64,000 bases of DNA, taken from assembly GCA_963817065.1 (NCBI GenBank), contig CAWFMO010000001.1, positions 992,001-1,056,000 on the forward strand. The letters run 5' to 3'. This DNA is from CAWFMO01 sp963817065. GTDB taxonomy: Bacteria > Actinomycetota > Thermoleophilia > Solirubrobacterales > 70-9. Under the pieces are notes generated by a model. That model did no database searches, was not told where the DNA came from, and worked only from the letters and a program-made list of their open reading frames with translations. Positions 6,473 through 15,937 of this stretch are shown piece by piece; position 1 is the first letter of the stretch; each line of letters opens with the position of its first letter. Both the position numbers and the translations under genes were made by a program.

Positions 6473-8350
6473 ATGGCGACAGACGGCGATAGCAACGGAG
6501 ACGGCGCCCCCTCGATCGAGGAGCAGCGCCGCGACCTGCCCGACTCCCCGGGGATCTACGTCTTCCGCGACGGCGATGGCAAGGCGCTCTACGTCGGCAA
6601 GGCGGGCTCGATCCGCAAGCGCGTCGCGTCCCACCTCGGGGGCGTGAACCCCGCGTCGCCCGACCTGCTCGAGCGCACCGAGCAGATCGAGTTCCTCGTG
6701 ACCCAGAACGAGGCCGAGGCGCTGCTCACCGAGCAGAGCTTCATCAAGCGCCACCGGCCCATGTTCAACATCCGCCTGCGCGACGACAAGTCCTACCCCT
6801 ACGTCGCGATCAGCTACGACGAGGACTACCCGCGCGTCTACTTCACCCGCGAGCGCCACCGCCCCGGGCGCGCCTACTTCGGGCCGTTCTCGAGCGCCAA
6901 GCGCGTCCGCGAGACGCTCGACCTGCTCGGCAAGCTGTTCCAGTACCGGACCTGCGAGGGCAAGGAACCGGGGCGGCGCTCCGGCGTCCCCTGCCTCGAT
7001 TACTACATCAAGCGCTGTGGGGCCCCCTGCGTCGGCTACATCGACAAGGACGAGTACCGCCGCAACATCGACGCGATCGCCGACTTCCTCTCCGGCCGCT
7101 ACCGGCGGATCTCCTCCGAGCTCGGCGAGCAGATGGAGGCCGCTTCGGAAGCCCAGGACTTCGAGCGCGCGGCGCTGTTCCGCGACCGGCTCAACGCGGT
7201 CAGCAGCCTGATGGAGCGCCAGCGCGTCGCCGGCGGCTCGGTCGACAACGCCGACCTGATCGGGGTCGCGGTCGAGGGCGATGACGCTAACGCGCAGGTG
7301 TTCCAGGTCCGCGACGGCGTGCTCGCCGAGCGCCAGGGCTTCTACCTCGAGAGCGGCGGCCAGGAGCTCGCCGAGGTGGGGGAGAGCTTCATGCTCCAGT
7401 ACTACTCGGCGGCGCCCGCGGTCCCGTCGCTGGTCGTAGTCGGACCCGAGCTCAAGCAGCGCACGGGCCTGATCGCCGAGGCGCTGGCGACCGGGCGCGA
7501 CGCCGCGGTCGAGGTTCGCGCCGCCCAGCGCGGCCAGATGCGGCGGCTGCGCGAGCTCGCCGAGCGCAACGCCGGGCTGGCGCTGGCCCAGGACCGGCTG
7601 CGCCGCGAGCACGGCCGCCAGCGGCGCGCCGAGGCCGTGAGCGCGCTGCAGGAGGCGCTCGGGCTCGAGCACCTGCCGATCCGGATCGAGGGCTTCGACA
7701 TCTCGAACCTCGGCGAGACCCACACCGTCGCCTCGATGGTCGTCTTCGAGGGCGGGGCGCCGAAGAAATCCGACTACCGGAAGTTCAACATCCGCGAGTC
7801 GTCTCAGGACGACTTCGCGGCGATGACAGAGGTCCTGACCCGCCGCGCGGCGCGGCTCACCGAGCAGGTCGACATCTCACCCCACGACGCCGAGCGCGAC
7901 CAGAGCTTCGCCGCCCAGCCCGACCTGATCGTGATCGACGGCGGCAAGGGCCAGCTCTCGGCGGGGATGAAGGCGCTCGCGCCGCTGGTCGAGCGCGGCG
8001 TCGCGGTGATCTCGCTAGCGAAGCGGGTCGAGGAGGTCTTCGTGCCCGGCCGCAGCGAGCCGCTGCGGCTCGAGGACGGCTCCGAGGCGCTGCGGCTGCT
8101 GCAGCGCGTACGCGACGAGTCGCACCGTTTCGCGATCGACTTCCACCGCTCGCGCCGCGACCGCTCGATGAGCGGCTCGGTCCTCGACGGGGTCCGCGGC
8201 GTCGGCCCGGCCCGCAAGCGCGCGCTGCTGCGCCACTTCGGCTCGCCGGAGAAGATGCTCGCCGCGAGCCGCGAGGAGCTCGAAGCGGTGCCCGGGGTGC
8301 CGGGTAAGCTGGCGCGCGAGATCCACCGGCAGCTGAACAGGACGAACTGA
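6473..8350 (+). CDS. uvrC: UvrABC excinuclease subunit C
   Basis: 625 residues, full length for UvrC, which makes both incisions around bulky DNA lesions after UvrA/UvrB loading. Visible parts: N-terminal GIY-YIG nuclease (GIY 27-29, YVGK 40-43) for the 3' cut; a Cys-containing stretch (YRTCEGK, KRCGAPC) typical of many UvrC proteins; a UVR motif for UvrB binding near residues 205-240; the RNase H-like 5' nuclease (IEGFDISNLGE, VIDGGKGQL); and a C-terminal helix-hairpin-helix pair. The ATG at 6473 starts 7 bp after TACCCT. The stop shares one base with the rapZ ATG (TGATG), so the two are coupled. Confidence 0.97.
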   Translation: MATDGDSNGDGAPSIEEQRRDLPDSPGIYVFRDGDGKALYVGKAGSIRKRVASHLGGVNPASPDLLERTEQIEFLVTQNEAEALLTEQSFIKRHRPMFNIRLRDDKSYPYVAISYDEDYPRVYFTRERHRPGRAYFGPFSSAKRVRETLDLLGKLFQYRTCEGKEPGRRSGVPCLDYYIKRCGAPCVGYIDKDEYRRNIDAIADFLSGRYRRISSELGEQMEAASEAQDFERAALFRDRLNAVSSLMERQRVAGGSVDNADLIGVAVEGDDANAQVFQVRDGVLAERQGFYLESGGQELAEVGESFMLQYYSAAPAVPSLVVVGPELKQRTGLIAEALATGRDAAVEVRAAQRGQMRRLRELAERNAGLALAQDRLRREHGRQRRAEAVSALQEALGLEHLPIRIEGFDISNLGETHTVASMVVFEGGAPKKSDYRKFNIRESSQDDFAAMTEVLTRRAARLTEQVDISPHDAERDQSFAAQPDLIVIDGGKGQLSAGMKALAPLVERGVAVISLAKRVEEVFVPGRSEPLRLEDGSEALRLLQRVRDESHRFAIDFHRSRRDRSMSGSVLDGVRGVGPARKRALLRHFGSPEKMLAASREELEAVPGVPGKLAREIHRQLNRTN

Positions 8351-9288
8351 TGGCCACCGAAGCCGGCAATACGCCAGAGGCGGCCCCGGACGCAAAGCGG
8401 AGGAGCCGCCGTGGTGATGGGGCAGGGGTCGAGATGGTCCTGATCACCGGCCACTCCGGGGCCGGGAAGTCGGAGGCGATCGCGGCCTTCGAGGACGGGG
8501 GCTACTTCTGCGTCGACAACCTGCCGCCGCGGATGATCGGCTCGCTGGGCGAGCTCTTCCGCCACGAGGGCAGCGGCGTCGAGCGCGCCGCGGTCGTCTC
8601 CGACGTCCGCGGCGGCGACTACTTCGAGGACCTCCAGGCCGTGCTCGAGGAGCTCGAGGCCGGCGGCATCCTGCCGCGGGTCCTGTTCCTCGAGGCCGAC
8701 GAGGAGACCCTCCTGCACCGCTACAAGGAGACCCGGCGCCGCCACCCGCTCGCCCGCGAGGGCCGGATCACCGACGGGATCCGCGAGGAGCGGGCGCTGC
8801 TGGCGCCGCTCCGCGAGCGCGCCGACTTCGTGATCGACACCACCGGCCTCACGGGCGGAGCGCTGCGGCGCCGGATCGCGACCGAGATGATCGGCGAGGA
8901 CTCCGCCGACGGCAGGCTCTCGCTGACGCTGACCACGTTCGGGTTCAAGAACGGCCCGCCGCGCGACGCCGACCTGACCCTCGACGTCCGCTTCCTGCCC
9001 AATCCGCACTACGTCGACGAGCTGCGGCCGCTGACCGGCCACGACCCCGCCGTCGTCGAGTACGTCGAGGCGGGCACGCAGGCGGGCGAGTTCTACGGCC
9101 GGCTGATGCCGCTGCTCGACTTCCTGCTCCCCGCCTACGTCGCCGAGGGCAAGCAGCACCTGACGATCGCCGTCGGCTGCACCGGGGGCCGCCACCGCTC
9201 GCTCGCGGTCGCGGACCGGATCGCGCGCGCGGTCGAGAGCCGCGAGGACGTCCGGCTGCGGGTCGTGCACCGCGATCTCGACGGCTGA
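8350..9288 (+). CDS. rapZ: RapZ/YvcJ family nucleotide-binding protein
   Basis: 312 residues. Walker A GHSGAGKS (34-41), CVDNLPP soon after, and the C-terminal signature GCTGGRHRS plus VVHRDL define the RapZ family (in enterobacteria an adapter that directs RNase E to the GlmZ sRNA; in Gram-positives a GTP/ATP-binding protein of unsettled role). The first 28 residues are a basic, low-complexity extension before the family core; its DNA (8379-8410) contains a hairpin whose core is shared with an insertion in tgt. Co-transcribed with uvrC by 1-base overlap. The expected neighbours yvcK and whiA do not follow. Confidence 0.95.
   Translation: MATEAGNTPEAAPDAKRRSRRGDGAGVEMVLITGHSGAGKSEAIAAFEDGGYFCVDNLPPRMIGSLGELFRHEGSGVERAAVVSDVRGGDYFEDLQAVLEELEAGGILPRVLFLEADEETLLHRYKETRRRHPLAREGRITDGIREERALLAPLRERADFVIDTTGLTGGALRRRIATEMIGEDSADGRLSLTLTTFGFKNGPPRDADLTLDVRFLPNPHYVDELRPLTGHDPAVVEYVEAGTQAGEFYGRLMPLLDFLLPAYVAEGKQHLTIAVGCTGGRHRSLAVADRIARAVESREDVRLRVVHRDLDG
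8379..8410 (+). repeat. Short palindromic element inside rapZ, related to one in tgt
   Basis: GGCGGC (8379-8384) and GCCGCC (8405-8410) are inverted repeats around a 20-bp core (8385-8404) that matches 16323-16342 in tgt at 18 of 20 positions. In tgt the flanking hexamers are swapped. It encodes part of the non-conserved N-terminal extension of RapZ, read in a different frame than in tgt. Confidence 0.5.
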
Positions 9289-9310
9289 CCCGATCTGGCA
9301 GGCTGACCCG

Positions 9311-10216
9311 GTGTCAGAGACGGTGATCAGCGTGCGCGGGCTGCGCAAGTCCTACAACGGCTTCGAGGCCGTTCGCGGGATCGACCTCGAGGTCAACGCG
9401 GGCGAGGTCTACGCGTTCCTCGGCCCGAACGGCGCCGGCAAGACGAGCACGGTCGAGGTCCTCGAGGGCTACCGCACTCGCGACGCGGGAGAGGTCAGCG
9501 TGCTCGGCGAGGACCCCGCCGACGCCGGACGCGACTGGCGCGAGCGGGTCGGGATCGTGCTTCAGAGCTGCCGGCTCAACCCGCTGCTCTCGGTCCGCGA
9601 GTCGCTCGAGCTCTACGCCGGCTACTACCGCGAGCCGCGCGGGGTCGAGGAGACGATCGAGCTCGTCGGCCTCGGCGAGAAGGCCGACGCGCGCGCGGGC
9701 AAGCTCTCCGGCGGCCAGCAGCGCCGCCTCGACGTCGCGCTCGCCCTGGTCGGCGACCCCGAGCTGCTGTTCCTCGACGAGCCGACGACCGGCTTCGACC
9801 CCGGGGCGCGGCGCCAGGCCTGGGAGATGATCGACAACATGCGCCGGCTCGGCAAGACCGTCTTCCTCACCACCCACTACATGGAGGAGGCGCAGGCGCT
9901 CGCCGACCGCGCCGCGATCCTCGCCGAGGGAACGATCGTCGCCGAGGGCGACCCCGACGAGCTCGGCGGCCGGGCCGGCGCCCGCGCCGTGATCAGCTTC
10001 CGCGCCCCCGCCGACGGCGGGCTGCCGGAGCCCTTCGCCTCGGCGCTCGACGCCGACAGGACCCACGTCTCGCATCCGAGCGCCGACCCGCTCGCCGACC
10101 TCGAGAAGCTGCTCGGCTGGGCACGGAGCAACGGCTCCGAGCTTCCCGGGCTCGAGGTCCGCCGCCCCAGCCTCGAGGACGTCTACCTCGAGCTCACCGA
10201 GCGCGGGGAGCAATGA
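9311..10216 (+). CDS. ABC-2 type transporter ATP-binding protein
   Basis: 301-residue ATPase of an ABC exporter of the drug/antibiotic-efflux (DrrA/CcmA-like) type. Walker A GPNGAGKT (38-45), signature LSGGQ (132-136), Walker B LLFLDE (152-157) and the H-loop His in TTHYMEE are all present, followed by a C-terminal domain of about 80 residues typical of this group. GTG start 22 bp after rapZ. Its stop overlaps the permease start as ATGA, so the two form a half-transporter pair (two ATPases plus two permeases). The substrate cannot be read from the sequence. It occupies the place where yvcK/whiA normally follow rapZ. Confidence 0.92.
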   Translation: MSETVISVRGLRKSYNGFEAVRGIDLEVNAGEVYAFLGPNGAGKTSTVEVLEGYRTRDAGEVSVLGEDPADAGRDWRERVGIVLQSCRLNPLLSVRESLELYAGYYREPRGVEETIELVGLGEKADARAGKLSGGQQRRLDVALALVGDPELLFLDEPTTGFDPGARRQAWEMIDNMRRLGKTVFLTTHYMEEAQALADRAAILAEGTIVAEGDPDELGGRAGARAVISFRAPADGGLPEPFASALDADRTHVSHPSADPLADLEKLLGWARSNGSELPGLEVRRPSLEDVYLELTERGEQ

Positions 10217-10989
10217 GCGGCGCGGCGCTCGCCCTGCACCAGTTCCGCTTCGACCAGAAGGTCTTCTGGCGCAGCTCGACCGCGGTCTTCTTCACCGTGA
10301 TGCTGCCGCTGATCTTCCTCTTCATCTTCGCGACGATCTTCGGCAACGACGCGATCGAGGGCCGCGGCGGGATCAAGACGACGACCTACTACGTGCCGGC
10401 GATCACGACCCTGGCGGTGGTCTCGGCGACGATGGTCAGCCTCGCGATCAACCTCACCGAGGCCCGCGAGAGCGGGCTGCTGAAGCGGGTCCGGGGGACG
10501 CCGCTACCGCGCTGGGCGTTCATCGCCGGGCGGGTCGGCAACTCGCTCGTCGTCTCGCTGATCATGCTCGTCCTCGTCAGCCTGATCGGCAAGCTCGTCT
10601 ACGGGGTCTCGATCCCGACCTCGACCGCGCCGGCGGTGCTGATCACGGTCATCGTCGGGGCGGCGTCGTTCTGCTGCATGGGGTTCGCGCTGACGATCGT
10701 GATCCCGAACGAGGACGCGGCGCCGGCCGTAACCAACGCCACCGTCCTGCCGCTCTACTTCATGTCCGGCGTCTTCATCCCCGACAGCGAGATCCCCGAG
10801 GGCGTGCTCCACGTCGCAGACTTCTTCCCGATCCGCCACTTCTTCGAGGCGTTCTTCGCCTCCTACGACCCGACGACGACCGGTTCCGGGCTCGAGCTCG
10901 GCGACCTGGCGATCGTCGCCGCCTGGGGGCTCGCCGGCCTCGTGGTCGCGATCCTCTGGTTTCGCTGGGAGCCGGGCGGGCAGGGATAG
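10213..10989 (+). CDS. ABC-2 type transporter permease
   Basis: 258-residue integral membrane protein with six predicted helices: the first at about residues 20-42, then a periplasmic loop, and the ABC-2 family pattern of ITLTEARESGLLKR-like sequence between helices 2 and 3. It forms the membrane pore for the ATPase encoded immediately upstream (ATGA overlap, translational coupling). The exported substrate is unknown; lipids, polyketides or drugs are usual for the family. Confidence 0.9.
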   Translation: MSGAALALHQFRFDQKVFWRSSTAVFFTVMLPLIFLFIFATIFGNDAIEGRGGIKTTTYYVPAITTLAVVSATMVSLAINLTEARESGLLKRVRGTPLPRWAFIAGRVGNSLVVSLIMLVLVSLIGKLVYGVSIPTSTAPAVLITVIVGAASFCCMGFALTIVIPNEDAAPAVTNATVLPLYFMSGVFIPDSEIPEGVLHVADFFPIRHFFEAFFASYDPTTTGSGLELGDLAIVAAWGLAGLVVAILWFRWEPGGQG

Positions 10990-11005
10990 GTAGGGTTAAT
11001 CGGTA

Positions 11006-11368
11006 GTGCTCAACTACGTTTCAATACACGTCAGCGACCTCGAACGCAGCGGCGAGTTCTACGACGGGCTTCTCGGCCCGCTCGGCTGGCGGCGCCAGTT
11101 CGAGGGCGACAACGAGATCGGCTGGGGCCTCCAGAAGGCCGTCTTCATCATCGTCAACGGCGGCGAACCGCGCCCGGGCTTCGGCCAGGTCTCGTTTCCG
11201 ACCAAGAGCATCCCGGCGGTCAAGGCCGCCTGGGAGGCGGGCCTCGAGCACGGCGCCGAGAGCGAGAGCCAGCCCGGCAGCGCGCCGGCCGCGGGCCCCG
11301 GCAACTACGCTGCCCGCCTGATCGACCCCGACGGGTACTCGATCGAGATCTGCGTCTACAACCAGTAA
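11006..11368 (+). CDS. Glyoxalase/VOC superfamily protein
   Basis: 120-residue single vicinal-oxygen-chelate domain: MLNYVSIHVSDLERSGEFY at the N-terminus with metal-ligand-type H8, and a C-terminal RLIDPDGYSIEICV strand with the ligand-type Glu. Such proteins dimerise and act as glyoxalases, dioxygenases or resistance proteins; the substrate is unknown. GTG start at 11006. A TAGGGT hexamer lies 9 bp upstream, so it may have its own promoter; gap begins 10 bp after its stop behind a strong Shine-Dalgarno sequence. Confidence 0.85.
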   Translation: MLNYVSIHVSDLERSGEFYDGLLGPLGWRRQFEGDNEIGWGLQKAVFIIVNGGEPRPGFGQVSFPTKSIPAVKAAWEAGLEHGAESESQPGSAPAAGPGNYAARLIDPDGYSIEICVYNQ

Positions 11369-11373
11369 AGGAG
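11367..11373 (+). promoter_or_regulatory. Shine-Dalgarno AAAGGAG for gap
   Basis: Near-consensus ribosome binding site overlapping the stop of the VOC gene, 5 nt before the gap ATG at 11379. It is among the strongest in the window, as expected for a highly expressed glycolytic gene. Confidence 0.7.
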
Positions 11374-11378
11374 TACGG

Positions 11379-12394
<1,016 letters not shown>

Positions 12395-12398
<4 letters not shown>

Positions 12399-13621
12399 GC
12401 GCCGCCGCCGGCTCGGTGGCCCGCTTCACGAAGGCGAGCGTCCGCGACGCGGAGCTCGGCGGCGCACGCGTCCTGCTCCGCGCGGACCTCAACGTGCCGC
12501 TCGAGGGCGGCGAGGTCAGCGACGACACCCGGATCCGCGCCTCGCTGCCGACGATCGAGCTGCTGCGCGACGCCGGAGCGCGGACAGTGATCGTCAGCCA
12601 CCTCGGGCGCCCCGAGGGCCGCGACCCCGCGCTCTCGACCGCGCCGGTCGCGAAGCGGCTCGGCGAGCTGCTCGGCGCCCCGGTCGCCCACGTTCCCGAG
12701 CTCGTCGGCCCCGAGGCCGAGGCGGCGAGCGAGGGCCTCGCCGGCGGCGGGTTGGCGATGCTCGAGAACAGCCGCTTCGAGCCCGGCGAAACCGACAACG
12801 ACCCCGAATTGGCCCACGCCTTGGCCAAGCTCGGCGACCTCTACGTCAACGACGCCTTCGGCGCCGCGCACCGCGCCCACGCCAGCACCGAGGGCGTCGC
12901 CCACGACCTGCCCGGCTACGCGGGCATCCTGCTCGAGCGCGAGGTGGCCGAGCTGACCCGGGTCCGCGACGACCCCGAGCGCCCGTTCGTCGTCGCGCTC
13001 GGCGGCGCCAAGGTGACCGACAAGATCGACGTGATCGAGCGCTTCCTCGAGACCGCCGAGGAGGTCCTGATCGGCGGCGCGATGTGCTTCAGCTTCTTCC
13101 GCGCCGAGGGCCGCGACACCGGCGACTCGCTGGTCGAGGAGGAGGGGGTCGAGGCCGCGAAGGACGTGCTCGAGAAGGCCCAGGGCAGTGACACACTCCT
13201 CCACCTGCCCGAGGACCTGGTCCTCGGCCGCGAGTTCTCCGCCGAGACCGAGAGCCGCGAGCTCAACGCGATCGACGTCCCCGAGGGCTGGATGGGGCTC
13301 GACGTCGGCCCGAACACGACCGCCAAGTACGGGAAGCGGATCGAGGGCGCCGGGATGGTCTTCTGGAACGGGCCGATGGGCGCCTTCGAGCTCGCGCCGT
13401 TCGCCGCCGGGACCCGCGGGGTCGCCGAGGCGGTGGCCGGGGCAAAGGGTTTCAGCGTGGTCGGCGGCGGCGACTCCGCCGCCGCGATGGCGAAGTTCGG
13501 GCTCGCCGAGAAGGTCGACTGGCTCTCGACCGGCGGCGGCGCCTCGCTCGAGCTGATCGAGGGCAAGCCGCTGCCCGGGGTCGACGCGCTGCTCGACGCC
13601 GAGGGGGCTTCCCGTGCCTGA
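12395..13621 (+). CDS. pgk: Phosphoglycerate kinase
   Basis: About 408 residues, the usual PGK length. It transfers the phosphate of 1,3-bisphosphoglycerate to ADP. RADLNVPLEGG near the N-terminus, HLGRPEG, the GGAKVTDKI loop and the GGGDSAAA / STGGGASLELIEGKPLPG C-terminal nucleotide site are all present. The start is uncertain: TTG 12395 overlaps the gap stop as TTGA, a junction seen repeatedly in this window; GTG 12416 is the alternative. The stop lies 8 bp inside tpiA. Confidence 0.95.
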
Positions 13622-14372
13622 GCGGATCCCTGTGATCGCGGGCAACTGGAAAATGAACGAGACCGCCCCCGAGGCGGTTGCCCTGGTCGAGGACCTGCTG
13701 CCGCTGATCGCCGAGCGCGGCGAGGTCGAGGTCACGCTCTGCCCGCCGTTCACCTCGCTGCGCGCGGTCGCCGACGCGATCGACGGCCACGGGATCGGGC
13801 TCGCGGCGCAGAACATGCACCCCGAGCCGAGCGGGGCCTACACCGGCGAGATCTCGGCGGCGATGCTGCGCGACGCGGGCGCCGACGGCGTGATCCTCGG
13901 CCACTCCGAGCGCCGCCAGCTCTTCGGCGAGACCGACGAGGCGCTGGCGCTCAAGGTCCCCGCGGCGCTCGAGGCCGGGCTGCGGCCGATCCTCTGCGTC
14001 GGCGAGACCGAGGCCGAGCGCGACTCCGAGCAGACCGAGGAGGTCCTGCGGCGCCAGCTCGAGGCCGACCTCGCGGGCGTCGATCCTGAGCGGTTTCCCG
14101 AGGTTGTCGTGGCCTACGAGCCGGTCTGGGCGATCGGCACCGGCCGCACCGCGACCCCCGAGCAGGCGCAGGCAGCGTGCGCGTTCGCCCGCGGCGTGCT
14201 CGCCGAGCGCGCCGGGGACGGTTCCGAGGCGGTGCGGATCCAGTACGGAGGCTCGATGAAGCCCGGCAACGCCGCCGAGCTGCTCGCCCAGCCGGACATC
14301 GACGGCGGGCTGATCGGCGGCGCGAGCCTCGTCGCCGCGGACTTCGCGGCGATCGTCGCCGCGGCGAGATGA
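13614..14372 (+). CDS. tpiA: Triosephosphate isomerase
   Basis: 252 residues. AGNWKMN with N11 and K13, catalytic H97 in GHSERR, catalytic E169 in VAYEPVWAIGTG, and the phosphate-binding YGGS and GGASL segments are complete. It interconverts dihydroxyacetone phosphate and glyceraldehyde 3-phosphate in the cytosol. GTG start inside the end of pgk; the stop overlaps the gpmI ATG (ATGA), so it is coupled on both sides. Confidence 0.97.
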   Translation: MPERIPVIAGNWKMNETAPEAVALVEDLLPLIAERGEVEVTLCPPFTSLRAVADAIDGHGIGLAAQNMHPEPSGAYTGEISAAMLRDAGADGVILGHSERRQLFGETDEALALKVPAALEAGLRPILCVGETEAERDSEQTEEVLRRQLEADLAGVDPERFPEVVVAYEPVWAIGTGRTATPEQAQAACAFARGVLAERAGDGSEAVRIQYGGSMKPGNAAELLAQPDIDGGLIGGASLVAADFAAIVAAAR

Positions 14373-15919
14373 CCGAGCTGCCACCCGGGCCCGGCGGGCT
14401 GCCGGTCCCGCGCGTCGTGCTCGTGATCCTCGACGGCTGGGGCCTCGCGCCGCCCGGGCCGGGCAACGCGGTCGAGCAGGCCTCGACCCCGGTCTTCGAC
14501 TCGATCCACGAGGCATATCCGTCGACGACGCTCTCGACCTCGGGCCGCGACGTCGGCCTCCCCGACGGCCAGATGGGCAACTCCGAGGTCGGCCACATGA
14601 ACCTCGGCGCCGGCGCGGTCGTCAAGCAGGACCTCGCGCGGATCGACGAGGCGATCGCCGACGGCAGCTTCTTCGAGAACGAGGCCCTGCTCGGGGCCTG
14701 CGAGCTCGCCCGGAACAGCGCCCGCGGCCGTCTCCACGTCGTCGGCCTGGTCTCCGACGGGGGCGTCCACTCGGGCTGGGAGCACCTCGAGGCGTGCGTC
14801 GAGCTCGCCGCGAACGAGGGCGTCCCGGACCTCGTCTTCCACGCGCTCACCGACGGCCGCGACACGCTGCCGAAGTCAGCCGGCGGCTACGTCGGCGAGC
14901 TCGAGCGCTGGCTGCGCCAGGCGGGCCGGATCGGGACCGTCGGCGGCCGCTACTACGGCATGGACCGCGACCGCCACTGGGAGCGAACCAAGCTCGCCTA
15001 CGACGCGATCGTCCACGCCGACGGGCTCACCGCCCCGACCGCCGCCGACGCGATCGCCGCGGCCTACGAGCGCGACGAGACCGACGAGTTCATCGTGCCC
15101 ACGGTCATCGACGGCTACGACGGCGCCGAGGCGGACGAGCCGTTCCTGTTCGCGAACTTCCGCCCCGACCGCGCGCGCCAGATGACGATCGCGCTCGGCG
15201 AGAAGGACTTCGAGGAGTTCGACCGCGGCGCCGAGGCGTTCGCGGTAGCGACGATGACCGAGTACCGCAAAGGCTGGCCCTACCCGGTCGCCTTCCCGCC
15301 GAGGCCGCCGGCGATCACGCTCGCCGAGGTGATCTCCGAGCGCGACGGCGCCCAGCTCCACGTCGCCGAGACCGAGAAGTACGCGCACGTCACCTACTTC
15401 TTCAACGGCGGCCGCGAGGCCGAGTGGGAGGGGGAGGAGCGCTGCCTCGCCGACTCGCCGCGCGACGTCGCGACCTACGACCTCAAGCCCGAGATGAGCG
15501 CCGCCGAGGCCGCCGGGTGCTTCACCTCGCGCTGGCGCGAAGGCGACTTCCGCTTCGGGATCATCAACTTCGCCAACCCCGACATGGTCGGCCACTCGGG
15601 CGTGATCCCGGCCGCGATCGCCGCCGTCGAGGCCGCCGACCACGGGCTCGGCGAGGTGCTCGCCGCCGCCCATGAGAGCGGCGCCGCCTGCCTCGTGACC
15701 GCCGACCACGGCAACGCCGAGCAGATGCTCGAGCCCAACGGAGAGCCGAACACCGCCCACTCGACCAACCCCGTGCCGCTCGTCGCCACCGTCTCCGGGG
15801 TCGAACTGCGAACCGGGATCCTCGCCGACGTCGCCCCGACGGTGCTCGAGATGCTCGAGATCCCGCAGCCGGCGGAGATGACGGGCGAGTCGCTGCTCGC
15901 GAAAGGCCCGAAGCGGTAG
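14369..15919 (+). CDS. gpmI: 2,3-bisphosphoglycerate-independent phosphoglycerate mutase
   Basis: 516 residues, standard length for iPGM, an alkaline-phosphatase-superfamily enzyme needing divalent metal. D22 in VILDGWG and nucleophile S72 in QMGNSEVGH are visible, as are later metal-ligand segments (DMVGHSG, TADHGNAE, AHSTNPVP). It converts 3- to 2-phosphoglycerate. The ATG at 14369 overlaps the tpiA stop (ATGA). Linkage of gpmI to gap-pgk-tpiA extends the usual actinobacterial block. Confidence 0.96.
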   Translation: MTELPPGPGGLPVPRVVLVILDGWGLAPPGPGNAVEQASTPVFDSIHEAYPSTTLSTSGRDVGLPDGQMGNSEVGHMNLGAGAVVKQDLARIDEAIADGSFFENEALLGACELARNSARGRLHVVGLVSDGGVHSGWEHLEACVELAANEGVPDLVFHALTDGRDTLPKSAGGYVGELERWLRQAGRIGTVGGRYYGMDRDRHWERTKLAYDAIVHADGLTAPTAADAIAAAYERDETDEFIVPTVIDGYDGAEADEPFLFANFRPDRARQMTIALGEKDFEEFDRGAEAFAVATMTEYRKGWPYPVAFPPRPPAITLAEVISERDGAQLHVAETEKYAHVTYFFNGGREAEWEGEERCLADSPRDVATYDLKPEMSAAEAAGCFTSRWREGDFRFGIINFANPDMVGHSGVIPAAIAAVEAADHGLGEVLAAAHESGAACLVTADHGNAEQMLEPNGEPNTAHSTNPVPLVATVSGVELRTGILADVAPTVLEMLEIPQPAEMTGESLLAKGPKR

Positions 15920-15925
15920 CCCGCA

Positions 15926-15931
15926 TACCCT
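15926..15931 (+). promoter_or_regulatory. -10-like hexamer for leaderless tgt
   Basis: TACCCT ends 6 bp before the GTG at 15938 in the 18-bp gap after gpmI. It is the same hexamer as at uvrC, so tgt may be transcribed separately and leaderless. Confidence 0.4.
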
Positions 15932-15937
15932 GAAGGC

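Noticed and set aside
9289..11378. A hidden or decayed whiA/yvcK between rapZ and gap
   Set aside because: All the sequence is accounted for by three intact genes and short gaps; no frame on either strand shows WhiA or CofD motifs.
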